This document shows positions 5,476 to 6,546 of a stretch of 6,546 nt of DNA, in pieces. Source of the DNA: JBAWAP01 sp049589355 (GTDB taxonomy: Bacteria > Chloroflexota > Anaerolineae > VGOG01); contig JBAWAP010000022.1 of NCBI GenBank assembly GCA_049589355.1, positions 1-6,546 on the forward strand, in the 5' to 3' direction. How positions within the stretch are numbered: the first letter of the stretch is position 1; the number at the start of each line of letters is the position of its first letter. Made by a program: the position numbers and the translations under genes. A model generated the notes under the pieces. The model saw nothing but the letters and a program-made list of their open reading frames with translations, was not told the origin of the DNA and ran no database searches.

Positions 5476-6423
5476 TCAAAGATTATTGAGATAATGCTCT
5501 ATTCTATCTAATCCTTCAACTATGTTTTCCAGGGAGTTAGCATAGGAAAATCTAAGGTATCCTTCACCGTTATTCCCAAAATCAATGCCAGGGGTCACAC
5601 CCACATGGGCTTTTTCCAGCATGTCGAAGGCAAGCTTGTATGAATCTTTCGATATATGTTTTGCGTTTGCGAATACATAGAAAGCCCCTGTAGGTTCAAC
5701 CGTGATACCAAAGCCTATCTCCTTGAGGCGTTTGACCATGTATTGTCTTCGTTCATTATAGATATTCTTCATGCGCGCCACGTCTTCCCCTGTTTCTTCG
5801 AGGGCGGTAATTGCCGCAATCTGAACCACGGAATTGGCGGAAATAAAGAAGTTCTGCTGAATTTTCTGGATGGGCCGCACGAACGGTTTGGGCGCAATAA
5901 GGTAGCCCAGTCTGAGCCCGGTCATGGCGTACAGCTTTGAAAAACCGTTTAAGACAAAAGCGTTGTCCGTGAATTCTAAAATCGAGTGTTCTTGGCCCTC
6001 ATAGACGAGACCATGATAAATCTCATCCGAAATGATGTATGGTGAGAATTCGGCGATGGCCCTCATGCGGCTTTCCGACAGAAGGTTCCCAGTGGGATTG
6101 GAAGGAGAGTTTATGAATATGGCCTTTGTCTTTTTCGTGATTTTCTCCTCGATTGCTTCAGGCCTGTATTGAAAGCCGTCTTCTTCGTAAACCGGCACCA
6201 TCATAGGAACACCTTGCACAAATCTTATGAAATTGGGGTAGCATGCATAATGTGGGTCGGAGATGATTACCTGGTCGCCTTTCTCAAGAAGCGCCGAGAA
6301 TATCAGGAACATGGCGGGTGAAGTTCCCGACGCTATCACAATTTGGTCAGGATGCACCGATACACTGTATGCCTTGAAGTAGTGTCTACAAATAGCCTCT
6401 CTGAGCTCCAGATTACCAAGACT
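5476..6423 (-). pseudogene. Class I/II PLP-dependent aminotransferase, 5'-truncated
   Basis: The remaining ~315 codons encode most of a fold-type I aminotransferase (aspartate/aromatic superfamily). Numbered from the GTG at 6357: phosphate loop SGTSPA (10-15), NPTG (87-90), SDEIYHGL (110-117, Asp111 for the pyridine nitrogen), Schiff-base Lys141 in GFSK, GLRLGY (147-152) and the substrate-carboxylate Arg269 in LRFSYA. Homology continues upstream of that GTG as SLGNLELREAICRHYFKAYS to about 6423, then stops abruptly. The family's N-terminal arm and GEPDF segment, about 70 residues of a usual ~385, are absent. In-frame codons beyond reach a TAA at 6441-6439. No ribosome site precedes the GTG, and a protein starting there would lack the substrate-binding arm, so it is most likely inactive. 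The rest of the frame is undamaged, suggesting recent loss. Its coding sequence looks more AT-rich than the exporter gene. Confidence 0.8.
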
Positions 6424-6438
6424 CAGTAGATGGACATT

Positions 6439-6546
6439 TTAAGGATTGATCGGCTGGGCCATGGCATAGATAACTGAGATGGTGCCGTAGACCTGTTCAA
6501 CAGCCCGTGCCAGAAACCGCGCCAGCCGCTGCAACTCCAGCCGCTT
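6439..6546 (-). CDS. C-terminal fragment of an unrecognised protein (possible transposase)
   Basis: The minus strand from the window edge is open for 35 codons to a TAA (6441-6439): KRLELQRLARFLARAVEQVY, then GTISVIYAMAQPINP. It is basic and GC-rich, unlike the aminotransferase remnant whose coding begins only about 15 bases further on. Sitting exactly where that gene loses its 5' end, it is a natural candidate for the end of an insertion-sequence transposase, with the element's terminus lying in about 6424-6438. I cannot match it to a named transposase family and see only one end, so no inverted repeat or target duplication can be tested here. It could equally be an ordinary gene brought next to the aminotransferase by rearrangement or deletion. 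Confidence 0.45.
   Translation of the reverse strand, partial: KRLELQRLARFLARAVEQVYGTISVIYAMAQPINP

Noticed and set aside
1..6546. tRNA genes, CRISPR array, riboswitch or a defence gene cluster
   Set aside because: I looked for cloverleaf sequences, regularly spaced direct repeats and known leader motifs on both strands and saw none; the gene set is metabolic and accessory, not a recognised defence system.

Overview
The window is a piece of a bacterial chromosome, most likely from a Chloroflexota (Anaerolineae-like) genome. The main reason is a set of short interspersed palindromic sequences (CTGAGCCTGTCGAA, TTCGACAAGCTCA, CTTCGGCTTCGCTCAGGACAAG types) that I associate with that group. The assignment is an inference and was not checked by any search. 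No tRNA, rRNA or CRISPR array is visible.

Layout. The first 105 bases hold the start of a small membrane protein on the minus strand. Bases 203-576 hold a plus-strand promoter and the wreck of an integron-type (IntI-like) tyrosine recombinase. Its first 48 codons are joined directly to its last 25, and a 23-bp copy of the interspersed repeat is wedged into the N-terminal part. A strong hairpin at 676-702 separates it from the next block. Every intact gene after that is on the minus strand. From downstream to upstream they are: a full-length MsbA/LmrA-type ABC exporter (769-2559), a 31-codon open frame overlapping its start by GTGA (2556-2651), an AiiA-like metallo-beta-lactamase-fold lactonase (2940-3698), a class I SAM methyltransferase (3826-4650), a YpeA-like GNAT acetyltransferase (4956-5378), and a class I/II aminotransferase that has lost its first ~70 codons (5476 to about 6423). 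The aminotransferase is cut off by the C-terminal end of an unrelated, unrecognised protein that runs off the right edge.

How they fit together. Gaps of 97-305 bases, most of them carrying repeats or gene debris, argue against one long operon. The lactonase, methyltransferase and acetyltransferase each have an upstream gap and look like independent accessory genes. The only tightly coupled pair is the 31-codon frame and the ABC exporter. Two broken genes, two orphan gene-like fragments (around 2813-2932 and 4634-4735) and at least three loci of interspersed repeats mark this as a region of turnover rather than a conserved pathway cluster.

I do not see a convincing new multi-gene system. The best leads are the repeat insertion inside the integrase remnant, which records the repeat's mobility at base resolution, and the microprotein frame coupled to the exporter.
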